Source of the DNA: Undaria pinnatifida
Taxonomy: Eukaryota > Sar > Phaeophyceae > Laminariales > Alariaceae
Direction: 5' to 3'
Length of the DNA stretch: 64,000 nt
Assembly: GCA_012845835.1 (NCBI GenBank)
Contig: JABAKD010000022.1
Coordinates: forward strand, 685,501 to 749,500
Under the pieces are notes generated by a model. That model was given only the letters and a program-made list of their open reading frames with translations, was not told the origin of the DNA and searched no databases. The number at the start of each line of letters is the position of its first letter. Position 1 is the stretch's first letter. Shown here piece by piece: positions 1-13,000 of this stretch. The position numbers and the translations under genes were made by a program.

Positions 1-87
1 AAGTCGAAGGGCCCGCGGAAAACGGTGCGGAGTCACCTGCGCCGTCGTGAGCGTAAGCATAAGGATGAAAGAAAGACGAGACGTTGA
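1..87 (+). CDS. 3' end of a possible basic protein, partial
   Basis: Frame 1 is open from the window edge to a TGA at 85-87 and encodes 28 residues, mostly Lys, Arg and His, ending in KTRR. A run this basic could be the C-terminal tail of a nucleic-acid-binding or ribosomal-type protein, but no domain is visible and the rest lies outside the window. Base composition falls sharply in GC right after the stop, as expected at a coding to 3'-UTR boundary. The evidence is only an open frame with biased composition, so this is a weak call. Confidence 0.3.
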   Translation, partial: KSKGPRKTVRSHLRRRERKHKDERKTRR

Positions 88-690
88 AGTTATGCTTGAC
101 ATTTGCTGGACACAGCAATTAACGCCGCAGTACCTGATATGTAATTTATTGTTTAGTTTCAATTTTTTTATTTACTTTCGGCCGATGCGGAGTGCGCATT
201 TAATCTGAACGCACAAACTGACTAAAAGTGCCGAATGCACTAATTATATACCGCTCTTACGCGCATAATACAACGATCAACCGAAATAATAATCATAAAC
301 GAGGTATTCAGTTAGTCAAGAACAGATGAACGACGCAGACCCGTCTCATTGATGACATATTAACAGCTAAAATAATGCATTAACAATCGCGCCGTCATGT
401 TCAATTACTACAATTTTACGTACACGACTGCCAAAACAAAGAGCCAACTATTGAGTGCCAGCATTCTGCTAATATTACTTTAACTCCGACGTCAACGAAA
501 AACCAGAGATACAATCGTTTCTTTTTACCCATCACCGAAATATTCGTCGCCGTTAGCAAGATGGTTCATTAAGAACAGATCGAGCACGAGGATGACCCCC
601 CCCCCCCGTATGAACAACATACCCTTTTGCAATCCACATCAAAGGTGCCTCTAACTATTACCTGGTAGTGCGGTTTTGTATTTTTTTAGC
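88..690. other. Intergenic, no gene seen
   Basis: AT-rich sequence with stops in all frames and a 10-base C run near 598-607. It may include the 3' UTR of the frame ending at 87. I see no other feature. Confidence 0.4.
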
Positions 691-870
691 CGTCACTTTT
701 TACGTTCCAGCTCAAATCTTGAGAGCTTTTTATTTACCCTCAACAGCGACCTTGTGGACAAGCCGTGGTCACAGGTGGGTACGTGTCTTCCCTTCTCCCC
801 CCTGGTACGCGCCTTCATTTTTATCGCGAACAAGGCTTATTCCGCGTTCTTCCCCCTTTTCAGTTTTTCT
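690..870 (-). mobile_element. SINE-like element fragment (body only)
   Basis: Read on the minus strand this matches the body of the tRNA-headed SINE seen complete near 41 kb and 63 kb. It shares the block around CCGTGGTCACAGG (plus-strand reading), a C/T-rich stretch, and a block reading CTTCATTTTTATCGCG. The tRNA-like head is missing, so this is a 5'-truncated or decayed copy. Confidence 0.5.
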
Positions 871-1100
871 TTTTTTTGCTCGTCATACTTTTTCATCGTT
901 TTCCAACACTGCCGTAGTCCGACCGATGAAAAAGTACTAGTAATCATATATTTTTGCTATTAATAGAGCACAGCAACGTTGTCGTAATGTTGTTTACAAA
1001 ATTACTACCGTGTAAGATAAGGTGTAAGATAAGGTGTAAGATGAGTTAAAAAGACTCATCCCTCGGTAAGGGATGCACTTGTATATTAATGTTGATGTTA

Positions 1101-1420
1101 ATGTGTTCATGTTAAAGTTGATGTTGATGTTGATGTTGATGTCGATGTCGATGTCGATGTTGATGTTGATGTTGATGTTGATGTTGATGTTAATGTTGAT
1201 GTTGATGTTGATGTTGATGTTAATGTTAATGTTAATGTTAATGTTAATGTTAATGTTAATGTTAATGTTAATGTTGATGTTTCTGGTAATGTTAATGTTA
1301 ATGTTGATGTTGATGTTGATGTTAATGTTAATGTTAATGTTAATGTTAATGTTAATGTTAATGTTAATGTTAATGTTAACGTCAATGTTAATGTTGATGC
1401 TAATGTTGATGTTAATGACG
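1101..1420. repeat. Hexanucleotide microsatellite (GATGTT/AATGTT)n
   Basis: About 320 bp of a 6-bp unit that alternates in blocks between GATGTT and AATGTT, with GATGTC variants near 1140. All six frames are open through it (Asn-Ile, Met-Leu or Thr-Leu repeats), which is a result of the repeat and not evidence of a gene. Confidence 0.9.
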
Positions 1421-1454
1421 CCCGCTACGATAGAGATAAATGTGGTACACATTT

Positions 1455-1770
1455 TTTGTCTGAAATGTTTTGTGATGAAATGACGGGCCTCCTTAACCCA
1501 AAATCGTAGGAAAAAAATAAATGATGGCTATTTTTTTTGCGTGATGATTATCGTCAATTGGCCATGGGATTTATTTCTTCCTCCAAATCAGTTTCTGGGG
1601 GGTCTTTTAAGCTCCAAAATTTAGCAAGGTTTCTCAGAAAAAACAACAATGGTTGGTGCACCTTTATCGTGCCAATGTGAACGCTTTTGTGAATGTTCTT
1701 GTGAATGTTTTTGTGATTGCTTTAGCGAATGTTTTTGTGAATGTTTGGTGAACGTTCTCGTTGTTGAGTT
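1455..1770. repeat. Dispersed repeat family F2 copy plus 12-bp tandem repeat
   Basis: Shares ordered blocks with copies near 6.5, 13.6, 53.5 and 61.6 kb: GATGACGG-like start, CTTAACCCAAAATCG, a T-run, GGCCATGGGAT, and a later block CAACAACAATGGTTGG. It is followed at about 1668-1756 by several 12-bp units like TTTTTGTGAATG. No coding potential is evident; the family looks like an old non-autonomous element. Confidence 0.55.
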
Positions 1771-2061
1771 CTTTAAGTGAACCACTAACGGTGCACTACT
1801 CTAAAATTTTACTACTTTTTTACAAGCATCGTTTCCTTCAGAATTAGTAGGGGATAGACGCTTGGCCGGGTTTGCGCGAACGAATGCCTTCTTCCTTGAC
1901 AATTATCAATCAATATCAATCAATATCATTCATCATCACCCAAAATATGACTTGGAAGGCAAAAGTGATGATGGATGATGGATGATATCATGGTGGTAGT
2001 CAAGGAAATTTCTGCTACACCTCGACGGTGGAATGACTCTAGAAACAGCTCAAAACGCCTG

Positions 2062-3091
2062 TTACAAGACGTACCGACTCACAGCTCTAGAAACAGCGCC
2101 TTTTGTTATAGTAAAAGTCTCACCGAAATAGTCATCGTCGTTCGCGAGGTAGTTGACCAAGAACAGGTCGAACGAGGACGTTCCCCCGCACATGTCCGTG
2201 TCAAAGGGGGAGCCGGCGCACTCCACGTCGCAGATGCCCGCCGGCTTAAGGGAGGTAAGGTAGCCGTCCAAGCTTCCGCAGCCGCACATGTTGCCGTCAA
2301 GGACGCCGATGTAGACGCCGCCAACCAAGCCACAGGACTCGCTGCACGTCTGTCAAACAAAAGACAACGAAGTAAACAATGAGCGACGTTACTTATCCTA
2401 GTAGGTGAATTGACGGCAATGACAGCATACTTTTGTCTCGGCGCTGCCGCTTCAAGCGCAATATTGGCGTAGCAGGTCTCTCTGCACATCTGTGCGCAAC
2501 AATAAACGAAACAAAAAAATTGCGACGTCAACCCAACGCTTCGAGTTTTGTCCGTTGACGGTCATGACGGTCTATTAATAGTTTGACCCGCCAAGGAATC
2601 TTTAGACCTAATTTTCTAGTTGAAGTGTGGTCAGTTCCTTGACGGATGGCCGTGACGGCTGCATGTTGCCGCCAAGAGCGTCGGTGTAGACGGCGTCAAT
2701 CAACCCACAAACATCGCTTGCGCATCTGGCCAACACAAAAAATAAATAAATACAAGACTCTACTGCCTAGTCTTTTGATAACAACCTAAACGACGACTCC
2801 ATTCACTCTACTTCCAGGTATACCTATTGATTGGTCAGATTGGTCAGATTGGTCAGATTGGTCAGATTAGTCATATTTGTCAGAAAACGCGGTTCCGCCC
2901 CAAAAACGTAGTTTTGAAAGAGGGTAAATAGCATCCACGTTTTTTGGGACAACTACTAATACTCGTAATACGCTAGCTTTTCTTCGGCAGTGGCCGTTCA
3001 TATTATTATTATATAATATATATTATTAATTATAATTATAATTATAATTATTATTGTTATTGTTATTATTATTGTTATTATTATTGTTATT

Positions 3092-3126
<35 letters not shown>

Positions 3127-3970
3127 TAATATTACTCCGAGTATTATTTATCATTATTATTACTATTACTATTATTATTGCCATTATTATTACTGTTATG
3201 ATGATTCTTTTCTCCCTTCAACAATGCAGCCTAGATGCCTTTCCGATACAAATACAACATATTTCCGTAAACAAGAGTATTAACAGTATTTCATGTATGA
3301 CTGTCAACATTTTCTTACGTCCCTTTCCCACATCTTTTCACATTTTAGCTATGTGCGAACTCGTGTAATTTATCCCGTTCCTCATCAAAATTCCATCCCC
3401 AGGTTATCGGCCGCAGTCCTCTGGCTCCTTCCTCCCTTCCCCCAGCAGCGTGGCGGTGCCTCAGGACTAGTCTACACCTCGGCACTCGGCGGCAAAGTGC
3501 GACCTAGCTTTAGGTGTTTCACAGGAACTATCTGGGATTTTTCCCCGTTGGGGACGATCCGTATGTCCCTCTGATCCTTGTGTCTCTCCGATGGCGTGCT
3601 TGCCGCTACCCTGCTACCTGATCCATCAGCCCGATGCCTTCCTTTCCGAGGCGCCTAAAGCTTTCCGCCGCGAGGGTAACGGGTTGCTATTGACGGAGGG
3701 CAGAAACAATGAATCAATGGGAATAGTACTCACGTGGTACGTCATGCCGTCCATCTCCTCGAGCGAGAAGAAAGGGTTGCTTTCGACCTCAAATCCGAAG
3801 CAGCCCAAGTGGGTGTACGCGGTCAGGACTTCTCGTTGAAGCAACCCAAGAGACGCGCACAACAAAAACATACAACAAAGAGACAAACACGAGAGGTAGT
3901 CGGCCACATCAGAGGGGAAAAAAATCAGAAGCGCTGCAGCAATACAATGAAGAACGATTGCTGCTGCTGC

Positions 3971-4001
<31 letters not shown>

Positions 4002-7000
4002 CAGACTGCACTCATCATCGCCATAGTCAAACCCGTGGTCACAGGACAGGCTCTAGCCGCTCTTAAGGGGAAAAATACCCTTCAGGAAAAATACAAAAAC
4101 AACCCAAACGCGGTACCAGGTACGAGTATATAGCTATGTAGCTGAAGCAAGTCGTTCTACCGGCAACATTTACTATTTTTATAAAACGTGCACTCGAAGT
4201 GTGGTGTACCATCTCGTTGCAGCAATGCAACAACGCAAAATGAAAAAAAAATTAACAAATGGTCATCGGACATCAGTGTTTTCTTTCTTCTTTTTCCTTT
4301 TACTATCTTCGCACTAGAGTTGTATTTTCTTTTCCCTCCCTCGAGTAATTAAAAAAAGGAACAAGCGATCATCGGAGATCATCCCCTTCCCCCCCCCCTA
4401 TCATTCCTTTCATCATCGTCGCACCATTGTGTCTTTCTCCTGCTCCCTCCCTGGTCACAACTCAGACACGGGATCACTCAGGAGGCTCTTTTCTCCCCCC
4501 TCCCCACACAACTGAACACGCCTTCATATTTATCGCGAGACGACCTCAACCATATCTTCTCTCGTCGACTCGCATCCAAATACGCATCAGCCAACCAAAA
4601 AAAGCAGATCATAACAGCGCGTGTGAAGAAACAGCAAGCTGTCATTCTCCTCACAACCGTCACAGGTACATACATGCTACGGTCCTCCGCAACAAAACAA
4701 ACTACTCTTCTTGAATGAAAAAAGTCATCATATTGATGTTCCAGGGCAAGAGCCTTACTGCGCAACAACTAGACGTGGCGGTGAATCTGAAAACACCTTC
4801 TGGGTCCGCGTAAATGACATCTGTCGCGCCATAACTGAACTCGCCCAGGATCTCGGGAGCAGGCGAAGGCACAGCACCATCAGCGTCGACGCCTGAAAAA
4901 TCGAAAAGGAGACAGAATAGCAGAAAGAGGGTTGATGAATTAATAACTCGGTGCTGCCTGTATGCGATCAACGGCAAATCATAAGCCCGGTGATGGACTA
5001 ATACTCTTGGGTGTGGTATTTTTAGCACCCGGGGTGGTATACCGTGAAGGTGTGATATGAACCCGCGGTGTATACCTGATCTTCGTTTTTTATTTCCGTT
5101 TTTATTTCAAACATGTTCAGATGCTTATCCTGAACAAACGGCAAACGTCGATGGATGTGTCTCGCGAAACGTGGCCCAGTCGGAATTTGATATACGCGGG
5201 CCCGATTCTCCAGTGTCCCGGGTCAACCACGCCTGCAAAGGTGCTGAAATCCCCATGTTTTCGGATTTCCAAAATAACGACGTATATTGTACGGGGTGAC
5301 CTTATAGCCCTCTTAGAATTCCTGTTAGATTTGTACCCACGTACTTCGGGACAAACTCCCTGGACAAGGAAAAAGTGTGGGACGTGTGCTACGATAGATT
5401 TATTATGAGGTATACCCCTTTTTGGCGATTTTTTGTCTGATTGACAGGGCTCCTCCCTAACCCCAATCGTCGGAATTTCGCTCTTCTTGTCGCTCTTGTT
5501 TCGGAAAGACTCACTGTTTGCGATGGCGGTGCCGCCGTAGATGATACGGAAGAGACCGAACGAGTCAGACCCTCCGCAATACTCGGTGCGGCCATCGTCT
5601 CCCGTGCACTCAGTGAAGCAGGTACCACTTGTTTTAGCTGACTCCAGGTAGCCGTCGTCGCTTCCGCAGCCGCACATGTCACCGTCCATTACGCCGGCGT
5701 ACGCGGCGCCCATGGAGCCGCAGCTCTCACTGCAACTCTGCCACATTGTATTGGGGGGGCGGGGGGCGGTGTAGTCAGTTTGTGCATGGCCGTAGTCGTA
5801 TGACTATATACCCTCGCATCCCTACTATGCCGAGCCGGAACACGTCGAGCGCCGTGAGGTGTTCGGCGTGTCGCATGAAGGGTGAACTGCATCCTCCCAA
5901 GAACCGCTCGTGAAAGGGACTTCGGCAGGGGGGGGGGGCGTATGTGCGTAAAGTAAAAAACATTCCCCCCCTAAAAATCAAGATACAAAACGAAACCAGA
6001 AGCAAAAGGCATCGGCACCGTTCACAAGCACCAGCAACACCAAGAGCAACGACACCAAGATCAACAACACCAAGAGCAACAACACCAAGATCAACAACAC
6101 CAAGAGCAACAACACCAAGAGAAACAACACCAAAAGCAACAACAACAAGAGCAGCAACAAGAGCAGCTAGGGTAGGGTAAGGTAGGGTAAGGTAGGGGGG
6201 ATGTTACGACTGCTATGATGATTTTATGATGATGTTATGATGATGTTATCATATACCCCATTTTCACCACTGGACTTGAGAGCCTCGCACAACTGGGACT
6301 CCGCAGCTTAATGAACAAAAACTTTTTTAGGCGACTTTTTACTTACCCGGCGTAGCTAACAAGTCCATGGCCGTTTCATTCGACAACACAAAAACACAGC
6401 ACGAAAGCTCAAGACCGCACAGGAATAGGCGGGTTACTCGCGCGAGTGCACTGTACCCGTGAAAAAACACGCCTTCTACAATAGAGGTAGTGGTAGTTTT
6501 CGTCTGACATTAACGCATTCTGAATGACGGATGATATCGTCGGAAATATAGGTTGCCTTTGTTTGTTTTTTGCGTGATTTTCCTCGTGTCCTAGGCCATG
6601 ACATTTTTCATCCGGTGGCAGTTTTCATCTTTCTCTAATAAATCAGTTTTTTGGGCAGAGGTTTTAAGCTCCCAAATGGATGAAACCTCAGAAAAAGCAA
6701 CAACAATGGTTGGTTCACCTCTATCGTAGTACGCGTCAAATAATACAAAAAAAACGCAAAAAAAAGTGACCATCCCACACCGTAGCCACGGTCAACAACA
6801 ACAACAACAACAAGTGTAGGCTACGCAACCCGTGCGCTACGCTTCAACACCCACACCGATCCCATCCCCAATACCGAGGACACCGCCACCACACCACCGT
6901 TACCGACCGACAGAACCACCCGTAACACCGTCAATACATTAGTCGCTCACTCTTCCGAGGCCGTGGAATCGATCTGAGCGAGGTAACGGACACTCCCACC

Positions 7001-10000
7001 ACCACCACCACCACCACCACCGACACCACCACCACCACCGACACCACCACCACCACCACCACCGACACCACCACCACCACCAACACCACCACCACCACCA
7101 ACACCACCACCGACACCAACAATAACAGCTGCAGGCGACAGGAAAATCAATGGTTTTCGTTGACAACAACAACGCCACCATCACCACCAACAACAGCAGC
7201 ATCAAGAACAACTACAACCGGCAGTGTTTATGTCTCACCGTCAAGGTCATAGAATCCATTTGAGACAGGTAAGAAAACGGGTCGTATGCCGCCTCCGCCT
7301 CGTAGCAACCGACATACAAGAATCCGGTCATGTCGTCTCCACCAGCAGGGCTGCTACGGTCGGGGCTGTCAGATCCTTCTCGATCCAAAAACACCATGAT
7401 CGCGGACGGACATGCGAGAGCGGGTGGGTAGCGATTCACATCACGTTCGGCATTGCCATATACTATATCTACCACTCAAGAAACCCTTTCATTGAGCCAG
7501 CCTCAACGTTAGTGTGTTCCGTGGTACGGTCAGCGTTGTTGGGTCCTTCTCGATCCAAACACATGATGATCGCGGACGGCAAAGAGAGGGGGACTGGCTG
7601 TGCGGGGGGTTCGCGTTACAACATTTATTTTCCGTGTTGCATTACCCGACAGCATGAGAAACCCGTAAATATATATTTCTACGGTGAGCGTCGTTGGAAC
7701 CTTCTCGATCTAACCACATGATCATCGCGGGCATACAGGCGAGAAGGGGTAATTGTGGTGTATCACATTACGTGACATTACGTGACACCACGTAAGAAAA
7801 ACACTCATGTATCAGTGTACGGTCAACGTCGTTGGAGCCTTCTCGATCCAAGAACACGACGATCGCGGACGGACAGATGAACGGTGGGGGTAGCGCTACA
7901 GCTACGGCACATATTTCAGAGTTATGGACATCGCCGTCGTTGGAGCCGTCTGGATTGAATATCAGAATTAACGCAGACGGAGAGGCGAGGAAGCGTAGCA
8001 TTTTACTACACTGTTCCGTGCTACACACAGTACGCACGACACGATATATCGAGCGTTCTACTGCTTTTCTGAACACTGCATATCGAAACTTTCGATGCGA
8101 TACCTAACACTAAACTGTACAAAAGCAGAAGCGAAAACCATCAAGAAGGGCGCGTTATCCTTCAAGTTTCCAACTGTTGACACACACATACCAGATCCAT
8201 CGAGTACCTCCGTTCCTGTACACCATTTTTCAACTACTGTTGACACACACACCGGAATCCAAGATGCATGGAGCGGTTCCCGAGTCCGAGCAGAGCACGC
8301 CAGAGTCCTGGATCTTCTCTTCGCAGCAGTCGCCGTAGCCTACGCACGAAATACCGTCGCAGATACCGCAACCAGTATCACAGCAAACGTTGCCATTGGC
8401 TGATTCCACTCCAGAAATGCCCCCGGTGCACGTCGAGTCTGTTTTGGATATTGTTAGTTGTGTAGAGGGGTGGGGGGGGGAGAGAGGGAGAAGGAAGGAG
8501 GGAGGACGGGGTGGGGAGAGGGACGGAGAGGGGGAGGGAGGGAGGGAGGGGGGGGGGGGGCAGGGGACAGGGGGAGAGAGAGGATTGAGAGAGGGGGAAG
8601 AAGTGGAAGGGGGTACGATGGGGGCGGAGGGGACGAGATGTGAGCATGTCGTATTTGCAAACGGCGACAAGGAAGGGAAAAATAAACGAATAAATAAACT
8701 GGCAAAGAGAGGAAAAAGACAAAAAGCTCGCGTGTTTGGCACACCTTCATCGACGTAGTCATCGGTGGTGTCCGTGTCGAACAGCGCGAACAGATCGTAC
8801 GCCAGGGCGCCTCCGCATGTCTGGACGGCGTCGCCCACGCAATCCTCGTTGCAATCGCCATCTTCCTTGTCGGAAGCGAGGAAGCTCGAGTCCACGCCGC
8901 AGCCGCACTCATTGCCCCTGATGAGCCCCATGTACAAGGCAGACCTAAGCGCGCAGGTGTGGAAGCATAGCTGGCGTGCACAAACGAGCGCGAACAGGGG
9001 GCGGCGATGTTGTGGGCGAGTTAAGGAGTAGGCCTAGCGCCGCAAACTCAAAACATACCTGGTACCAAAATAATCCAAGGTTGTGGTTTTTGTTGTTCTC
9101 ACATTAACTCGCATAATCAAGTCCGTGGTCACAGGACAGGCTCCAGTCACTCTGGAGCTGAGGAATACCCCAGGAAAAACACACACAACCCAAGGTGGTA
9201 CACGCATATATCACAGCTGACGCAATTCATGCCTCCACCAGAAACATCTAAAAGTGAAATCGGGAGTCAGTCTACGATGTGCCAGGTCCAGGCCGGTGCA
9301 TACGTCTCATTGCTCGCGCCTGGAGAAACCAACTATTCCGATTGCCACCCAAGGAAGACTACCCCACGTATATATTACACGTAGTATCTATCACTCCGCA
9401 TACGCACGACAGGCATAAGTCAATTGGAGAAAAAGAAAAAAAGAGAAGAAAAGAAGATAAAGGAAAGGAAAGAAAAAAGAAGAAAAAAGAAGAAAAACGA
9501 AACAAAACGAAAAAGGCAAACAAAGAGAAGAAAAAGACAAGAAAAGCAAGAAAGACAAGACAAGAAAGCAAGGAAAGAAGAAGAAAAGAAAAAGAAAAAA
9601 AGAAAAAGAAATAGAAGAGAAAGAAAAATGTCATACTAGCAGACCCTAGGAACTGGCTAAGGATGGCGTTGGGCTAACAGAGGGTATCACGTCCATCATC
9701 AATGGCACCTGGGAGAGAACGCAACATGGCGAAGAAGTCAGGGCGGTCTTATGCTATCTTGTGACGGCCATTAGAAGGCCCACAACTTTCAATACGATGA
9801 TGGCCAAACCCAGACTTCAGTCTCTTGGGCATGACGCTCCCCCTTCCCCCCCTCCCCCCTTCCTCCCTTTCCCCCTCCCCCAGTCCCCTCCCCGCCCCCC
9901 CCCCTTCCCCCCCCCCCCCCCCGGCCGCTTAGAGATGCCAACGGTGGATGGCGCTGCCGCAGCCTTTGCGCGTCGCTCTGCAGCTTTGCGTCTCTCCGTT

Positions 10001-13000
10001 TCATACCAATTCCGCATGAACAACTCTATCATATACTGGAGCATACCTGATACAGCATGGAATGCTACACCAGGTAAGACATGATACATACGTACCGCTC
10101 GTACAGCAATAGCACATAAGGAACTGCAAGAAATGGCGAAGACACGGTATGACAGTGCACACAAGAAAAAAACAGAAAAAAAAGGAAGCCTTGAATGGGT
10201 ACTTGTACTGTATGCGAAATAGGTAGTACGGTATGTACTTTTGGTACGGCCCCCTCACCTCAGGCGTCATGGCAGCATCTTCGGTGATCTCGTTGAACGG
10301 GTTGGACCCTTCGGCGAGGTAGCAGCCACTGTACACGAACCCGTCCACGCCACCGTCGCCATCCTTGTCGCCGGGCACATATTCGCCATCTGCGGCCAAA
10401 AATAAGTCGTGGAAAAAAACAAAAAGCGTTCACACGACACGTCAAGAGACCCGTGCTGCCGTGGATGTAGAGGTAGCACTTTTTCGCTGAAACGGTTTCT
10501 GAATGACGGGGGCACCTGAACGCCTCTACAACTGGAAACCCGTTTTGGGTGACAACATCACTTGGAATTAGTATGGGGAAGTGAATGACGGGGTCAACTT
10601 GGCGCCTTAAACAACTGGAAACCCGGTTTGGTGAACAAATCACTTGGAATTAGTATCGGGAGGGGTTTTGGGGTTCTTGAGGGGTTATTAGACTTAAAAT
10701 TGTCGGAACTTTCAATAAACTACTGTAGACTACTGTCTACTGTAGATTACTGTAGTCTAGTGTTCTTCAACACGTTTCGTTGAGAGGGGTTTCGGCGTTC
10801 TTCAAAAAGGGGGTTATTAGTCCAAAATCGTTGGAGTTTCAAGAGTTTTCTTCGACACGTTTCGTTGGGCACCTAATGGGCGGCCACGGGTTTAACTGTT
10901 TATCTGATCTATAACATTAATAGTATATAATACTATAATACTATAGTATTGATAGTATATACTTAGTAATACTATTATAGTATTATAGTATATCATAGCA
11001 TTACTATTGATAGTATAGAGCTCTTCAGGTGTGATGTCACCTGTAACGTAGGGTGCGTCAAGGCGGCATGCTGCGATAGGTGGGTGGCGCAAATGGGTGG
11101 CGCACCTTCAGGCCAGAAGGTTTCTTTCCGTCCGACAACGAGGCTCCCCTCTCCGCGACACAGAAGAACAAATTAACTAGAATCCAGTTCGCTGGAATCC
11201 CCCTATTATTTGTGCTTAAAAAAACGTTCTTCGTATAGTCTAATGTGTGTGAGTTCCTCGCAGAGGCCATTTAGATGCTTTATCGGGGCGCACTTACAGT
11301 ATCCCAACTTTTGCGCGAGGTCAGTAAGTAGAGAGCTCTGTACGAAGAAAGGGGGCGATTTTTCTTACAGGCGTTACGATATCCTTACAGCTCGAATATT
11401 TCGGAGAAAAAAAATAATTGTGAACAACGAGACACCTTAACCCTACGTGTATGGTCTGACTTCTTGGTTCTTTCCTGCGCACAAGTCTGATGTATGATGT
11501 GTATGACTGGATAGAACTTACCAGGTACTCCAATACGACTTTTTCTCCCGTTTCTATGCGATATTTTTGGCTTTTATACCTAGGCCATGGGGAAAAAAAA
11601 ACGGGTCGGTCGTTGCACTTTCGTTTTATTTCCCCCACCTTTTCGCGTTTGGGGTAAACGCTGGATGGAGAGCGCCTCTACCGCACCACTTGTCAGCTTT
11701 TGCCTCGAGTGTGCCCCTCCTATGACCGTGTAGTACTGCACTACTGTAAAGTATTAGTGCTTTTTTAAGTGTACTCGTATATTTGTAGCATTGCGCCTTT
11801 GTTTCCGGTAACAGCATAGCTACCGTCTTCGACTTTCTAAAGTAAACCCAACCGAAGGAACCAAAACCGTACGACCCACCCACCCACCCACCTACCCAAC
11901 CCACCAATCCATGTGATGCCTGTCGCACACCGGCCCAACCTAACCCAACCCAACCCACAACCTAGCCCGACCCTTCTCAACCCAGTCCCAACAATAGCCC
12001 CAACAATAGACTCACCGCTCGTGATGAGGCAGGGGGCCTCCCCAGTCTGATCGCACGTCAAACCCGCTTCGACGATAGACGTAACGCAGCAGTGGCTGCT
12101 ATCGTAACCGGAGCCGGCCACAGTGGAGCACCCCGGACCGCCGCAGACCCCGCACTCCTCCAAGCAGCAGACGTCACCGGTACCGTCTTGGGACCGGACT
12201 CCGGCAATACCATTACCGCATCCTGCGTCTGAAATATTTGATGAGGCGTTATTATAGGGGGGGGGGAGACTAAGTTAAGGCATTATTGAGGCAGTCAAGC
12301 GGGTTTTTGAAGATACAGTTGACGCATTATTGGGGGGACGGGGTTGAGGCGTTTTTAGGGGAGGGGAGGGGGGGGGGGAGTTGGAGACATATTTAAGGCA
12401 TTGTTGACATGGGCAAGCGGCTGTTTAAATACATGTTTGAGGGGAAGGACGGGGAGAGGGGTATGTAGACCGACCACCGCAGACATCGCACACTTCCACG
12501 CAGCAGACTTCGCCGGTACTTGTCTTGGGATCGGACCCCGGCAATACCATAACCGCGTCCTGCGACTGGCTTTTTGGAGGCGTTTTAGGGGGGGAGGGGG
12601 ATACGCGGGATTTGGCAACATACTTGAGGTATTATTGGGCGGGATGTCCACCCCGGTGCCATAGAGTATACTTCGAAGTATTTAGCCTGGGGGACCCGGT
12701 TAAAAAACACTTGTTTCGGGATTTATTCAGGTAGATATCCATTGGACGGGTGTTTTGTTCAACTAGATTTAGTACGAGGAGCGTTTTCCACCTCAGCCAT
12801 CTTTTGGCTTCGATAGCAATGAAAGTGCACGGCGATGATCAAATGATCCAATAACCTAGGTAATACAGTTAACCTAGGAAATACAATTAACCTAGGTAAT
12901 ATACCAGGGTAGATGATAAAAACACAAGCCGTTCCAACGACATCGTGTTGGTTTCCCCATCATCTGGGGATTTTTGTCAGACAAAAAAAGAGATTCGGCG

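Noticed and set aside
994-1483. Long open frames of Asn-Ile, Met-Leu and Thr-Leu repeats
   Set aside because: All frames on both strands are open through the 6-bp microsatellite; there is no non-repetitive coding sequence.
6170-6200. Telomere-like AGGGTA repeats
   Set aside because: Only a few imperfect units within a gene intron; more likely simple-sequence drift.
6931-7211. Gly-, Val- or Trp-rich frames
   Set aside because: (ACC)n array in an intron; all three minus frames are open.
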